64,000 bases of DNA from Rhizobium sp. CG5 (GTDB taxonomy: Bacteria; Pseudomonadota; Alphaproteobacteria; Rhizobiales; Rhizobiaceae), in NCBI RefSeq assembly GCF_023701945.1, contig NZ_JABAEF010000027.1:1-64000 (forward strand), read 5' to 3'. Position 1 is the first letter of the stretch. Each line of letters starts with the position of its first letter. Shown one piece after another: positions 1 through 8,289 of the stretch. The notes below the pieces were generated by a model. The model was not told the DNA's origin. It worked only from the letters and a program-made list of their open reading frames with translations, and did no database searches. The position numbers and the translations under genes are program-made.

Positions 1-270
1 GCGACGTGATGCGGTGCTGCGCAGCCGAAATGGCTCCGCACCGCAACCCGCCGCTACCGCACAAAATGCAGCAACCCAAAACCGCCGGAGCGAACTCAAA
101 ACTGGATAAAACTTGGGGGCAAGGTCAGGCGCTCTTCTCAACGAGTGAGCGCAGGTTCATCATGTCGTCGGTCATCGGTGGTGTCCCTCAGGTTGGTCAT
201 AAGCAACCCGACCCTACCGGAAATCACCGATGGCTATGAAATCCAGCTGCAACACTCCTCGGGACACGAT
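1..270. other. Left-edge region without a supported gene
   Basis: The only open frame here, 77 codons from position 6, has no recognisable domain, no convincing ribosome binding site and a composition unlike the neighbouring genes. The mixed repeats and short direct motifs around 90-130 resemble the non-coding edge of an insertion sequence, but I cannot name the family. The minus-strand permease gene ends at 271. Confidence 0.3.
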
Positions 271-1023
271 CTAAGGTCCGGCTAGACTGCTGTAGATCAG
301 CTGAACCGAAATTCCCGCCAGCAGGATTTCTGCCAGGGTGTAGTAGGCCCTCTGCGGAATAACCTTTACGAGGTAGACACCGAGCAGCGTCGAAAGAACG
401 CCGACGGGGACGAGCATCATTGAGATCTTCAGCGTGGACGCGGGGAATTCGCCCAAGGCCCAGTACGGTACGAGTTTGGCAGCGTTCATGGAGGCGAAGA
501 CGATTGCCGATGTCCCGGCATAGACAAGCTTGTCCAGCCTCTGGGGCAGGACATAGATCTGGTAGGGCGGCGCACCGGAGTGGCTGACGAAGCTGGTAAA
601 GCCCGACAGCATGCCGCAGATCCAGCCGACAACTCTGTTGGGCCGATGTTGGGTGGCCGATAACCGGCGCAGCCCGGAATGGGCATAGAGGACATAGGCA
701 AGACCGATCACCCCGATCATAGCTGCCACGGCGCGTTCAGGGACGGACGCGGCCAGCAGCCAGCCTAGGAATATTCCGAAAAATGCCGAGGGGATCAGGA
801 TTGACAGGTTTCTTGCGTCGTAACGCTTTCGGAAGGTCCAGACCCCGACTGCGTCGCTGATGATGAACACCGGTAGCAGGATTGCCGCCGCCCGCAGCGG
901 GTCGGTCTGGAGTGACAGGATTGGTGTTGCCAGCATGCCGGTAACCTGCATGCCACCCTTGGAAAGGCCGACGAAGAATGTCGCCAGCACGGCAGCTACG
1001 GCAAACCCTATTTCAATGTGCAT
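271..1023 (-). CDS. TauE/SafE-type anion permease
   Basis: This is a 250-residue inner-membrane protein of the TauE/SafE (DUF81) family, whose members move small anions such as sulfite or sulfonates. It is a chain of hydrophobic segments in two halves, with the early SKGG motif near residue 20 and a GFTSFVSHSG stretch in the second half that is usual for the family. The frame is open up to 1086, but I chose the ATG at 1023 because it gives the normal short N-terminus before the first membrane segment and does not run into the upstream gene. It starts 10 bases after the end of the tandem SnoaL-like gene and is probably co-transcribed with it. Why an anion permease sits in a sugar-type locus is unclear; it may export an acidic end product. 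The family call is firm, the substrate unknown. Confidence 0.85.
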   Translation of the reverse strand: MHIEIGFAVAAVLATFFVGLSKGGMQVTGMLATPILSLQTDPLRAAAILLPVFIISDAVGVWTFRKRYDARNLSILIPSAFFGIFLGWLLAASVPERAVAAMIGVIGLAYVLYAHSGLRRLSATQHRPNRVVGWICGMLSGFTSFVSHSGAPPYQIYVLPQRLDKLVYAGTSAIVFASMNAAKLVPYWALGEFPASTLKISMMLVPVGVLSTLLGVYLVKVIPQRAYYTLAEILLAGISVQLIYSSLAGP

Positions 1024-1033
1024 GGCGCATCGC

Positions 1034-2107
1034 CTACCGGAACGGCCGGTGATCGAAGAAGGAGCGCATCCGGTCGAAGACATCAATGTCCATCTGCTTA
1101 AGCAGATCGAGGATATCGAGCGGTACCCAGTTTTCGCGGATCAGGCCTTCGTGGTGGAGATAGAAATCCATGACCCGCATGGTGACTGGCCGGCCCGTCG
1201 GCCCGAGGCCCAGGAAGCCGCCGCCGTCGTGAATGGCGTAGACGCTTGGCCAGCCACCGGTGACGGAATAAGGGCCGTCGCCGATCCGAACATAGTGCCC
1301 GGCACCATGCGCCTGCCTGATGGCGTGCACTTCTTCGAGCGTACCGACTGGCCGCTTGAAGGCCTCCCGGAACGGCAGTTGGTGGTAGTCGACGAAGCCT
1401 TGAAGGCCGCGCGTGGTGCCGATGCCTGAAGGACCGTACCACATCATTTTCTCGTGCCAGTAGCTTTTCTGAGGCATGTTCAGAAGGCCCTGACGCTTGT
1501 CGACGGCGTTGTCACCATAGGCACCAAGAGCCTGATGCATGCCAAGCGTTTGCGCGATGCTGGACGCAGACTGCGCCGCATCGGTTTCGGTCAGCACAAT
1601 TCCATCGGCCGTCAACGGACCCGGCCACATGCCTTCCGTGCCCAGGCTCGGAGCAAGCGGCCAGAAGCCTGCCTGGCGCATGACGTCGAGTATGTCCCAG
1701 AGGCAATTGCTCTGGACGATGCGACCGTCCTCGACCTGATGCACTTCGCCATAGCGGATATAGACGGGCCGTCCCGTCGCGGGGATTGTCAGCCACGGTT
1801 CGCGGAATGTGCCGCAGTATTGGCCAACCGTTGCCACGTAGTCGCGACCTTCGTAGCTGCCGCCGATCAGGATCGTGTCGCGCCGCTCCAAATCCGGAAA
1901 CGATCGCTTCAGCGGAAGCCAGACGGTTTCAACCAATGTGTCTATACCCCGCATCTCATTGAGCGGGTGAGCGCCGCGCCAATGCACCTGCGGATGGTAC
2001 AGATTGCCGATGCTTGCCTTGAGCTTTTCGGGGGACGCTTCTGCGATGGCTTGCAGGCCCTCATAGAGGCGGTGCTTACAGGTGAGAATGCTTGCCGGGC
2101 CGGACAT
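1034..2107 (-). CDS. Tandem SnoaL/NTF2-fold protein
   Basis: This 357-residue protein has two SnoaL-like (NTF2 alpha+beta cone) domains, roughly residues 25-170 and 215-350. Each repeats the family pattern of a threonine/glycine turn (PATGRPVYIRY; GPTGRPVTMRV) followed by a histidine- or aspartate-rich edge strand and a DGRI or EGLI turn. The family includes polyketide cyclases, ketosteroid isomerases and epoxide hydrolases, so the reaction cannot be predicted. The ATG at 2107 is preceded by AAGAAGG at good spacing. It is transcribed away from the sugar-type ABC operon, from a divergent promoter that carries two operator-like palindromes. Two other proteins of this fold (6652-7185 and 8289-9257) occur in the same locus, which suggests that these proteins, rather than typical sugar enzymes, process the imported compound. 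Confidence 0.8.
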   Translation of the reverse strand: MSGPASILTCKHRLYEGLQAIAEASPEKLKASIGNLYHPQVHWRGAHPLNEMRGIDTLVETVWLPLKRSFPDLERRDTILIGGSYEGRDYVATVGQYCGTFREPWLTIPATGRPVYIRYGEVHQVEDGRIVQSNCLWDILDVMRQAGFWPLAPSLGTEGMWPGPLTADGIVLTETDAAQSASSIAQTLGMHQALGAYGDNAVDKRQGLLNMPQKSYWHEKMMWYGPSGIGTTRGLQGFVDYHQLPFREAFKRPVGTLEEVHAIRQAHGAGHYVRIGDGPYSVTGGWPSVYAIHDGGGFLGLGPTGRPVTMRVMDFYLHHEGLIRENWVPLDILDLLKQMDIDVFDRMRSFFDHRPFR

Positions 2108-2162
2108 GATGAAGCCTTCTTAAGTCTGATCGCGATCAACGCCAGGTACTATTCCTACAAAA

Positions 2163-2176
2163 TGCATACGTATGCA
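2163..2176. promoter_or_regulatory. Palindromic operator 1, LacI type
   Basis: TGCATACGTATGCA is a perfect 14-base palindrome with a central CG, the usual geometry of LacI-family operators. It lies in the divergent promoter between the tandem SnoaL gene (start 2107) and the binding-protein gene (start 2349). The likely ligand is the LacI-family regulator encoded at 7270-8289. The assignment is an inference from position and symmetry. Confidence 0.65.
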
Positions 2177-2186
2177 AATTTTCATT

Positions 2187-2200
2187 TGCATTCGTATGCA
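2187..2200. promoter_or_regulatory. Palindromic operator 2, LacI type
   Basis: TGCATTCGTATGCA differs from operator 1 at one base and keeps the central CG. Its centre is 24 bases from that of operator 1, so two dimers could bind the same promoter region. This second, slightly degenerate copy makes a chance palindrome much less likely. Confidence 0.62.
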
Positions 2201-2348
2201 GTGCTGTTAACGTTGATGGCGACCACGGATCGAAACGGTGTATGGCCGGCACTTGGCTGCTTCCTTTCGTCACCGCGGCAACAGAATTGAGAGGTCCGGA
2301 ACAGGACCTCCGGGAACAGAAACCCTCTCCAGATACTGGGAGCATTCA

Positions 2349-3587
2349 ATGAATATCATGCTGAAAACCGCATTTGTTGCGGGGGTTGCGGTGCTGTCGT
2401 CCGGCACTGCCTATGCAGGCTGCGGTATCGAGAAGGGATCCGTCAGGGTCCTCGCAAATGATTTCCCCGCGCTGCGCCAGATTATCGATGCCGCTTCGGC
2501 CTGCGCCGGAGACGGCGTGACCGTGACGCGCAATCAGACGACCGAGCACGAAAGCCTCGATGTCCCCTCGCTTTCAGCCAACCCGGCTGAATATACCTCT
2601 TCGATTGTCGCGACCTCGTCGATCCAGCCGCTGCTTGGCGCGGGGCTCATTCGCCCGCTCGACGACTACATCGCCAAATACGGCAAGAATATTTCCGACA
2701 AGCAGAAGATCTCGCTCGGCGGCCATGTCATGGCGATCGCCTTCGATGCCAATACACAGCATCTCTTCTACCGCGCCGATATACTCGAGAAGGCCGGCGT
2801 GCAGCCGCCAAAGTCCTACGAGGATGTGCTGGCTGCGGCGAAGGCCATCAAGGACAAGGGGCTGATGCAGTATCCGCTCGGCGGCACCTACAAGGCCGGC
2901 TGGAACCTCGCGGAGGAATTCGTCAGCATGTATGTCGGCTATGACGGTGCCTTCTTTGAACCCGGCACTGCCAAGCCTGCAATCAACAACGACAAGGGCG
3001 TGGCTGCGCTCAACATGATGAAGTCGCTCAGCGCCTACATGACGCCCGATTTCCTGACATTCGATTCCAACGCATTGCAGGCAGAGTTCGAGGCCGGCAA
3101 GGTTGCGCTCGCCAACTTCTGGGGCTCGCGCTACGGCGCCGTGGTGGACGACAAGGGCTCGACGCCGGATATCACCAAGGCGATCAAGGTTGCGGCGGCT
3201 CCGACCGTCGGTGGCGGCAAGATTCCCGCAACGACGCTATGGTGGGATGGCTATACGATAGCCAAGAACATCAGCGACGCCGATGCGATCGCGACGTTCC
3301 AGGCGCTTGACCATGCCTCTTCGACGGCGACCGCGAATGCCCATCCTGACGATGCCGTATGGCTGATGGACGGCTACAAGCCGGGTGCCGGTGCCGGCGG
3401 CGTGCTCGATACGTTGAAGGCAGGCGCCAAGCCTTATCCGATGAACCCCTACATGGGTCTGCTGCACACTGCGCTGGGCCGCGAAATCGTCCCCTTCATG
3501 CAGGGCAAGGAGGATGCCAAGGCCGCGCTTGCGAAGGCGGAGGCGGCCTATGTCGCCGGGGCCAGGGAGAAAGGCTTCCTGAAATAG
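2349..3587 (+). CDS. Carbohydrate-type ABC binding protein
   Basis: This is a periplasmic solute-binding protein of family 1 (MalE/UgpB-like), 412 residues. It starts with a Sec signal peptide (MNIMLKTAFVAGVAVLSSG, cleavage likely after AYA near residue 21). The mature part shows the family pattern of an N-lobe segment with TSSIQPLLGAGLIRPLDDY and a middle segment DIAYKAGW-like (GTYKAGWNLAEEF). The frame stays open to 2238, but the ATG at 2349, preceded by GGGAG, is the one that gives a clean signal peptide. It heads an operon with two permeases and an ATPase (3659-6632). The position next to the operators at 2163-2200 suggests induction by the transported compound through the LacI regulator. 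The substrate is unknown. Confidence 0.88.
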   Translation: MNIMLKTAFVAGVAVLSSGTAYAGCGIEKGSVRVLANDFPALRQIIDAASACAGDGVTVTRNQTTEHESLDVPSLSANPAEYTSSIVATSSIQPLLGAGLIRPLDDYIAKYGKNISDKQKISLGGHVMAIAFDANTQHLFYRADILEKAGVQPPKSYEDVLAAAKAIKDKGLMQYPLGGTYKAGWNLAEEFVSMYVGYDGAFFEPGTAKPAINNDKGVAALNMMKSLSAYMTPDFLTFDSNALQAEFEAGKVALANFWGSRYGAVVDDKGSTPDITKAIKVAAAPTVGGGKIPATTLWWDGYTIAKNISDADAIATFQALDHASSTATANAHPDDAVWLMDGYKPGAGAGGVLDTLKAGAKPYPMNPYMGLLHTALGREIVPFMQGKEDAKAALAKAEAAYVAGAREKGFLK

Positions 3588-3610
3588 TCGCCAACTGATC
3601 ATCCTGTCGC

Positions 3611-3635
3611 GGGGAGGCGCGATGGCCGCCTTCCC
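3611..3635 (+). promoter_or_regulatory. Hairpin after binding-protein gene
   Basis: GGGGAGGCG (3611-3619) pairs with CGCCTTCCC (3627-3635) over nine positions with one G-T wobble and a seven-base loop. It lies between the stop of the binding protein and the first permease, with no T-run after it. In many sugar ABC operons such a hairpin protects the upstream mRNA or partly terminates, so that the binding protein is made in excess. That role is inferred here. Confidence 0.5.
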
Positions 3636-3658
3636 GTCCAACCCACAGGTTTGAAGCG

Positions 3659-4687
3659 ATGCCGCACAGAACGTTCCTCTGGTTAATCATGCCGTCGGCG
3701 CTGGCAATGATCCTGTTCATCGCGTTGCCGATCGTCTCGGTCGTCGTCCAGTCCCTTTATGTCGAAAACGATCGGGTTCTGATCGAGGTCGACAATTGCG
3801 GACCCTTCGGCTGCCAGAAGGAAGTGCGCGTCGATGTCGAGGCGACCGCGCTGCAGCAGGCCGAACACCCGCTCGGCCGCTTCAACGGTCTCGCCACCTA
3901 TTTCAACCGCAACCACCTTGCGTTCGACGAAGTGGGCGAAGCCTGGGGCGCCTCTTCCGGCATGGGTGATTTTCTCGGGCGGCTGATCGGCCTGCCTTTC
4001 TACAAGGCACTGACGTTCACGCTCGCCTATACGTTCGTCGTGACGCCGATCGTCATTGCGCTCGGCTTCCTTATCGCGCTGGGGGTCAACGCGCTGCCGA
4101 AGCTGGTCAAGGGTCCGGTCATCTTCGTTTCGCTTCTGCCGATGATCATCACGCCGCTGATCGGTTCGTTGATCCTGTTCTGGATGATCGACGCGAACGG
4201 CATCATCGGCGCCAGTCTGCAGCGAATTTTCTCCGACCCCAACCTGTCGCTCAAGGCCTCTCCCGGCCTGACATGGCTGATGCTGTTCGTCTACGGCATC
4301 TGGCACCAGGCGCCATTCGCCTTCGTCGTTCTTTATGCCGGACTGCAGACGGTACCGCAGGATACGCTGGAATCGGCGATGATCGACGGTGCCTCGCGAT
4401 GGGAGCGGGTGCGCTATGTCGTGATGCCGCATCTGGCACCGCTTACCGTCTTCGTCGCACTGATCCAGCTTATGGACAATTTCCGCGTCTTCGAGCCGAT
4501 CGTCGGCTTCAGCGCCGAGGCTAGCGCCACGTCACTGTCGTGGATCATCTTCAACGACCTGCGCAACACCGGCACGCCGCTCTACGGCTCGGCCGGCGCC
4601 ACCTCGACGCTGACGCTGATCGGCGTCTCCATTCTCCTCATGCCGGTGCTGATCCGCACCTGGCGCGACTTCAACGGGAAGAGGTAG
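3659..4687 (+). CDS. ABC sugar permease, MalF-like
   Basis: This is an inner-membrane permease of the binding-protein-dependent type, 342 residues. A first membrane segment (residues 5-30) is followed by a periplasmic insertion of about 80 residues carrying a CGPFGC pair, then five or so further segments. The EAA-type coupling loop ESAMIDGASRWERVRYVVMP near residue 238 contacts the ATPase. The insertion after the first helix is a MalF-like feature. The gene ends two bases before the next permease starts. The two permeases presumably form the heterodimeric channel for the solute delivered by the 2349-3587 protein. Confidence 0.87.
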   Translation: MPHRTFLWLIMPSALAMILFIALPIVSVVVQSLYVENDRVLIEVDNCGPFGCQKEVRVDVEATALQQAEHPLGRFNGLATYFNRNHLAFDEVGEAWGASSGMGDFLGRLIGLPFYKALTFTLAYTFVVTPIVIALGFLIALGVNALPKLVKGPVIFVSLLPMIITPLIGSLILFWMIDANGIIGASLQRIFSDPNLSLKASPGLTWLMLFVYGIWHQAPFAFVVLYAGLQTVPQDTLESAMIDGASRWERVRYVVMPHLAPLTVFVALIQLMDNFRVFEPIVGFSAEASATSLSWIIFNDLRNTGTPLYGSAGATSTLTLIGVSILLMPVLIRTWRDFNGKR

Positions 4688-4689
4688 AC

Positions 4690-5574
4690 ATGACCACGTC
4701 GCTCGCCTCCAGACAGCCGACTGCGCTTCGCCTGTTTTCGATTGCCTTCATTGTTTTGTGGATGCTGGTTGCAGCCTTTCCCTTCGTATGGACCCTGTGG
4801 GGCTCCTTCAAAGTCCAGGGCGACTTCTTCTCACGCCTGGACTGGCTGCATGCCCTCACCGGAATGCAGACGATGGCCGAGACCGGTCATGCCTTTACCG
4901 GGAGCGGCTATTACGGAGCCTGGGTGACGAGCGAGTTCTGGCGCTCGGTCATCAACACCGCAATCGTCACCATCTTCGTGGTCGTCATTTCGCTGACCTT
5001 CGGCACGCTCGGCGGCTACGCCCTGTCGCGCTCGAATTTCCGCTACGCGTTCTGGATCCTCATCGCCGCGCTGATCTTCCGCGCCATGCCACACATCACC
5101 CTGGTATCAGGATATCTCCTGCCTTTCTTCCAGCTGAACATCTGGGGGTATCTACCGACGGCAATCATCGTGCTGGTCGCCATCAACCAGCCATTCACGC
5201 TGTGGATGCTGCATTCCTTCTTCCAGAGCATTCCAAAGGACCTGGACGAAAGCGCCATGGTGGACGGTTGCTCGCGGTTCCAGGCCTTTCGCCTCGTGAT
5301 CATCCCGGTCATGTGGCCGGGGGTGATCACCACCGGGCTGTTCTCCTTCCTGCTTGCCTATAACGATTTCGCTGTGACGGCGGTGCTGCTCAGCCAGGAA
5401 AACCAAACCATGGTGCCGAAGATCGCGAGCTTCCTCGGCACCACCCAGGTTCAGGGCAATGTCATGTATGCGGTCGCAGCTGTCGTTTCGGCCACTGCGC
5501 CACTGTTCATGCTCGTTCTTTTCTTCCAGCGCCAAATCGTCGGCGGGCTTACCGCCGGCGCCGTCAAGGGATAA
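4690..5574 (+). CDS. ABC sugar permease, MalG-like
   Basis: This is the second inner-membrane permease, 294 residues from the ATG at 4690. An upstream extension of the frame to 4540 lies inside the previous gene and is ignored. Six hydrophobic segments are visible, with the coupling loop DESAMVDGCSRFQAFRLVII at about residue 190, typical of MalG/UgpE proteins. As in MalG, a sizeable hydrophilic stretch (residues 36-85) follows the first helix. The gene starts two bases after the preceding stop and ends five bases before the ATPase gene, so these genes are transcribed together and probably translationally coupled. Confidence 0.87.
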   Translation: MTTSLASRQPTALRLFSIAFIVLWMLVAAFPFVWTLWGSFKVQGDFFSRLDWLHALTGMQTMAETGHAFTGSGYYGAWVTSEFWRSVINTAIVTIFVVVISLTFGTLGGYALSRSNFRYAFWILIAALIFRAMPHITLVSGYLLPFFQLNIWGYLPTAIIVLVAINQPFTLWMLHSFFQSIPKDLDESAMVDGCSRFQAFRLVIIPVMWPGVITTGLFSFLLAYNDFAVTAVLLSQENQTMVPKIASFLGTTQVQGNVMYAVAAVVSATAPLFMLVLFFQRQIVGGLTAGAVKG

Positions 5575-5579
5575 TTGCC

Positions 5580-6632
5580 ATGGCCGACATTCATCTCAAG
5601 AACCTGTCCAAGCGCTGGGGCAAAGTCGTCAGCGTCGACAAGTTCGACCTTCATATCGCGGACGAGGAATTTCTCGTTCTGCTCGGCCCTTCCGGTTGCG
5701 GCAAGACGACAACCATGCGGATGATCGCCGGCCTGGAGGACGCATCTGATGGCGAGATCTGGATCGGCGGGCGGGTCGTCAACCGGCTTGAGCCAAAGGA
5801 TCGGGACATTGCCATGGTCTTCCAGAGCTACGGCCTCTATCCGACAATGACGGTCTACGAGAATATTCGCTTTCCGCTGAAGGTGCGAAAGATCCCGAAG
5901 GAGCAGCATCATGAACGGGTGATGCGGGCCGCGGCGATGGTCGAGCTCACGGATCTTCTGGAGCGACGCCCGGCAGCACTTTCCGGTGGCCAGCGCCAGC
6001 GGGTTGCCCTCGCTCGGGCGATCGTCCGCCAGCCGGCTGTCTTCCTGATGGATGAGCCACTGTCCAACCTCGATGCCAAGCTCAGGGTTTCGACACGGGC
6101 GCAGATCAAGAACCTGCATCACGAGCTTCGCACCACGACGATCTACGTCACCCACGACCAGATTGAAGCGATGACGCTTGCCGATCGTGTCGTCGTCATG
6201 AACCGGGGCGTCGTCCAGCAGGTCGGCACCCCGCGGCAGATTTACGACAAGCCGGCCAATACGTTCGTCGCAAGCTTTATCGGTTCGCCGGCTATGAATC
6301 TGATGGAGGGTGAGATCCTGGATGGGGTCTTTACCGGCCAGAACGTCCGGATCGCGGGATTTACGACCAAGGCTTCAGGCCGGGTGACCGTCGGTTTCCG
6401 CGCCGAGGACGCGACAGTCAATATGCAGGGCGGCGAGATCAGCGCGCCGGTCTATGCACTGGAACTCCTAGGCGACGCGTCTCTGGTCACTCTCCAGGCT
6501 GGGGGAGGGCTTGTCGCCATTAAAGTGCCCAAGGATTTCGAGGCCGATATCGGCAGTCCCTTTTCGGCCTCTGTTCCTGCCGCAATCTGCCATCTCTATG
6601 ACCCGGTAGCGGGCAATCTCATCGAAACTTGA
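5580..6632 (+). CDS. ABC ATPase, MalK/UgpC family
   Basis: This is the cytoplasmic ATPase of the sugar-type importer, 350 residues. Walker A is GPSGCGKT at residues 36-43. The signature LSGGQRQRVALARA is followed by Walker B (VFLMDEPLSNLD) and the H-loop YVTHDQIEAM. After about residue 235 comes a short TOBE/OB-fold regulatory domain, as in MalK, MsmX and UgpC, including the diagnostic GSPAMNLM turn. All ATP-binding motifs are intact. It is the fourth gene of the transport operon and is followed 19 bases later by a SnoaL-like gene, which ties that enzyme family to the imported substrate. Confidence 0.9.
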   Translation: MADIHLKNLSKRWGKVVSVDKFDLHIADEEFLVLLGPSGCGKTTTMRMIAGLEDASDGEIWIGGRVVNRLEPKDRDIAMVFQSYGLYPTMTVYENIRFPLKVRKIPKEQHHERVMRAAAMVELTDLLERRPAALSGGQRQRVALARAIVRQPAVFLMDEPLSNLDAKLRVSTRAQIKNLHHELRTTTIYVTHDQIEAMTLADRVVVMNRGVVQQVGTPRQIYDKPANTFVASFIGSPAMNLMEGEILDGVFTGQNVRIAGFTTKASGRVTVGFRAEDATVNMQGGEISAPVYALELLGDASLVTLQAGGGLVAIKVPKDFEADIGSPFSASVPAAICHLYDPVAGNLIET

Positions 6633-6651
6633 CACAAGAGGAGTTACCCAG

Positions 6652-7185
6652 ATGAAAGGCGCACGCCCGCAGCAGGCTGTCCTGACCAAGGACAACGACC
6701 AGACCAAGACGGCCGAGACCCGCGCCGTCATCGAAGGCATGGTCGATGGTCTCAATGATCACCGTATCGATGATATCGGCGAGTTCTTCTCCGCATCCTT
6801 CCGCTGGCTTGGCAATGCGGGCTGCGGGACCAAAAGCGGGCTGAAGGAATTTCAGGAAAACTGGCAGCGTCCCTTCCAGGCGGCCTTTTCCGACAAGGTC
6901 TGCGTCGACGAGGCACGCCTCTTTGACGGAGAATGGGCAGCTGCCTTCGGCCGGCAGGAAGCCACCCATTCCGGCGAGTTCATGGGCATCGCCCCGACCG
7001 GCAAGCGGGTCGAGATCCGCTACATGGATTTCTGGAAGGTCAAGGATGGCAGGATCGCCGACAACTGGGTGATGGTCGATTTCCCGTATGTGATGCAGCA
7101 GCTGGGCGTCGATCCGTTCAACGGGCATGGCTGGGAGGAATATGATGCCGGCCGCAAGGTCGCGCCACGGCCTGACGCCGCATGA
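6652..7185 (+). CDS. Single-domain SnoaL-like cyclase/isomerase
   Basis: This 177-residue protein has one SnoaL-like domain at about residues 20-160. It carries the family signature GIAPTGKRVEIRYMDFWKVKDGRI and then NWVMVDFPYVMQQLGV, as in proteins annotated 'ester cyclase'. The ATG follows AGAGGAG at normal spacing and lies directly behind the transporter ATPase. It is soluble, with no signal peptide. Residues such as Asp and Trp in DGRIADNW are those usually facing the cavity of this fold, but the reaction is unknown. Together with the two tandem-domain relatives in the locus it gives five SnoaL-type domains under what looks like one LacI switch. Confidence 0.82.
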   Translation: MKGARPQQAVLTKDNDQTKTAETRAVIEGMVDGLNDHRIDDIGEFFSASFRWLGNAGCGTKSGLKEFQENWQRPFQAAFSDKVCVDEARLFDGEWAAAFGRQEATHSGEFMGIAPTGKRVEIRYMDFWKVKDGRIADNWVMVDFPYVMQQLGVDPFNGHGWEEYDAGRKVAPRPDAA

Positions 7186-7213
7186 TGAGCACCATCCAGG
7201 GAGGAGCATTTGC

Positions 7214-7276
7214 ATGATGGGCCCAATTTTGAATGCGTATCGCCTGCGCGATCAGCGGGCAGGTGGTGCATGGTAA
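7214..7276 (+). CDS. Possible 20-codon leader overlapping lacI-type gene
   Basis: A strong GGGAGGAG at about 7198-7206 is followed by ATGATG at 7214 and a 20-codon frame ending MMGPI...GGAW. Its TAA at 7274-7276 overlaps the start region of the LacI-type gene (ATG at 7270). The arrangement would couple translation of the regulator to the leader. An alternative reading is that the Shine-Dalgarno serves an in-frame TTG at 7210, giving a longer regulator. Confidence 0.3.
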   Translation: MMGPILNAYRLRDQRAGGAW

Positions 7277-8289
7277 GCGATAAGGTGACATCGCTTGACG
7301 TCGCGCGGCTGGCAGGTGTCAGCCAGTCCGCGGTCTCCCGTGTCTTCACGGAAGGGACCTCGGTCTCGAAGAAGACGGCGGAGAAGGTCCGGTTGGCAGC
7401 CGAGCAGCTCGGCTACCGGCCAAACGTGCTGGCCCGGTCGCTGATCACCGGCAAGAGCCGGATCATAGGCCTGGTGGTCGCCAATCTCGACAACCAATTC
7501 TACCCGTTGGCGCTTGAGCTGTTGTCAAAGGCATTGCAGGCGCGGGGTTATCACATCCTCGTCTTCATGGCTTCCAATTCAAGCGATGTCGCCGAGAGCG
7601 TGATCCAGGAATTGCTGGATTACCAGGTCGACGGCATCATCACCGCATCGGTGGCAATGACCAACGACCTGACCGGGCAGTGCGTCGCGGCCGGCATTCC
7701 GATCGTGATGTTCAATCGTGGCCAGGACGATCCGCGTCTGTCCGAAGTCACGTCAAACAATCTGCTTGGCGGCCGAGCCGTTGCCGACTTCCTGCTTAAG
7801 GGTGGGCACAGGCGGATCGCGCATATCGCCGGCTGGGCGGGATCGTCCACCGGTCGGGATCGCGCGAAAGGCTTCATCGAGCGGCTTGCCGAATCCGGCG
7901 TCGAGCCCTTTGCCATCATCGACGGCATGTACAGCCGCGATGGGGCGGCTGAGGCTGCGCGCAGCCTGTTCATTGGCGCCGAAAGGCCCGACGCGATCTT
8001 TGTCGGCGGCGATTACATGGCCTTTTCGGTCATGGACGTGCTGCGGCACGAGCTCGGTCTCGATGTTCCAGGCGACGTTTCGGTGGTCGGTTATGACGAT
8101 GTGCCGATGGCTGCCTGGCCGGCCTACAGCCTGACCACTTTCCGCCAGCCAGTGGAGGAAATGGTCGCTGCCACAGTGGCCACGCTTCTCTCTCTGGTGG
8201 AGGAGGGAAGCGATCAGCCGCAGAAACTTCGCATCGAGGGCTCGCTGACGGTGCGGGGCTCGGCACGCAAAACGAAAGGACAGGACTGA
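7270..8289 (+). CDS. LacI-family transcriptional regulator
   Basis: This 339-residue DNA-binding regulator has an N-terminal LacI helix-turn-helix (residues 6-28: SLDVARLAGVSQSAVSRVF), a hinge helix region with YRPNVLARSL near residue 57, and then a periplasmic-binding-protein-like sensor domain. The sensor domain carries FNRGQDDPRLSEVTSNN and VVGYDDVPMAAWPAY, the conserved segments of the CcpA/PurR group. I chose the ATG at 7270, preceded by AGGTGG. A TTG at 7210 with a strong Shine-Dalgarno would add 20 residues and cannot be excluded. The gene lies inside the transport operon and its stop overlaps the next gene's start (TGATG). The probable targets are the palindromes at 2163 and 2187. The effector is unknown. 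Confidence 0.87.
   Translation: MVSDKVTSLDVARLAGVSQSAVSRVFTEGTSVSKKTAEKVRLAAEQLGYRPNVLARSLITGKSRIIGLVVANLDNQFYPLALELLSKALQARGYHILVFMASNSSDVAESVIQELLDYQVDGIITASVAMTNDLTGQCVAAGIPIVMFNRGQDDPRLSEVTSNNLLGGRAVADFLLKGGHRRIAHIAGWAGSSTGRDRAKGFIERLAESGVEPFAIIDGMYSRDGAAEAARSLFIGAERPDAIFVGGDYMAFSVMDVLRHELGLDVPGDVSVVGYDDVPMAAWPAYSLTTFRQPVEEMVAATVATLLSLVEEGSDQPQKLRIEGSLTVRGSARKTKGQD

Noticed and set aside
860..2290. Plus-strand open frames of 189 and 278 codons
   Set aside because: They are antisense to the TauE-type and SnoaL-type genes and have no family signal.
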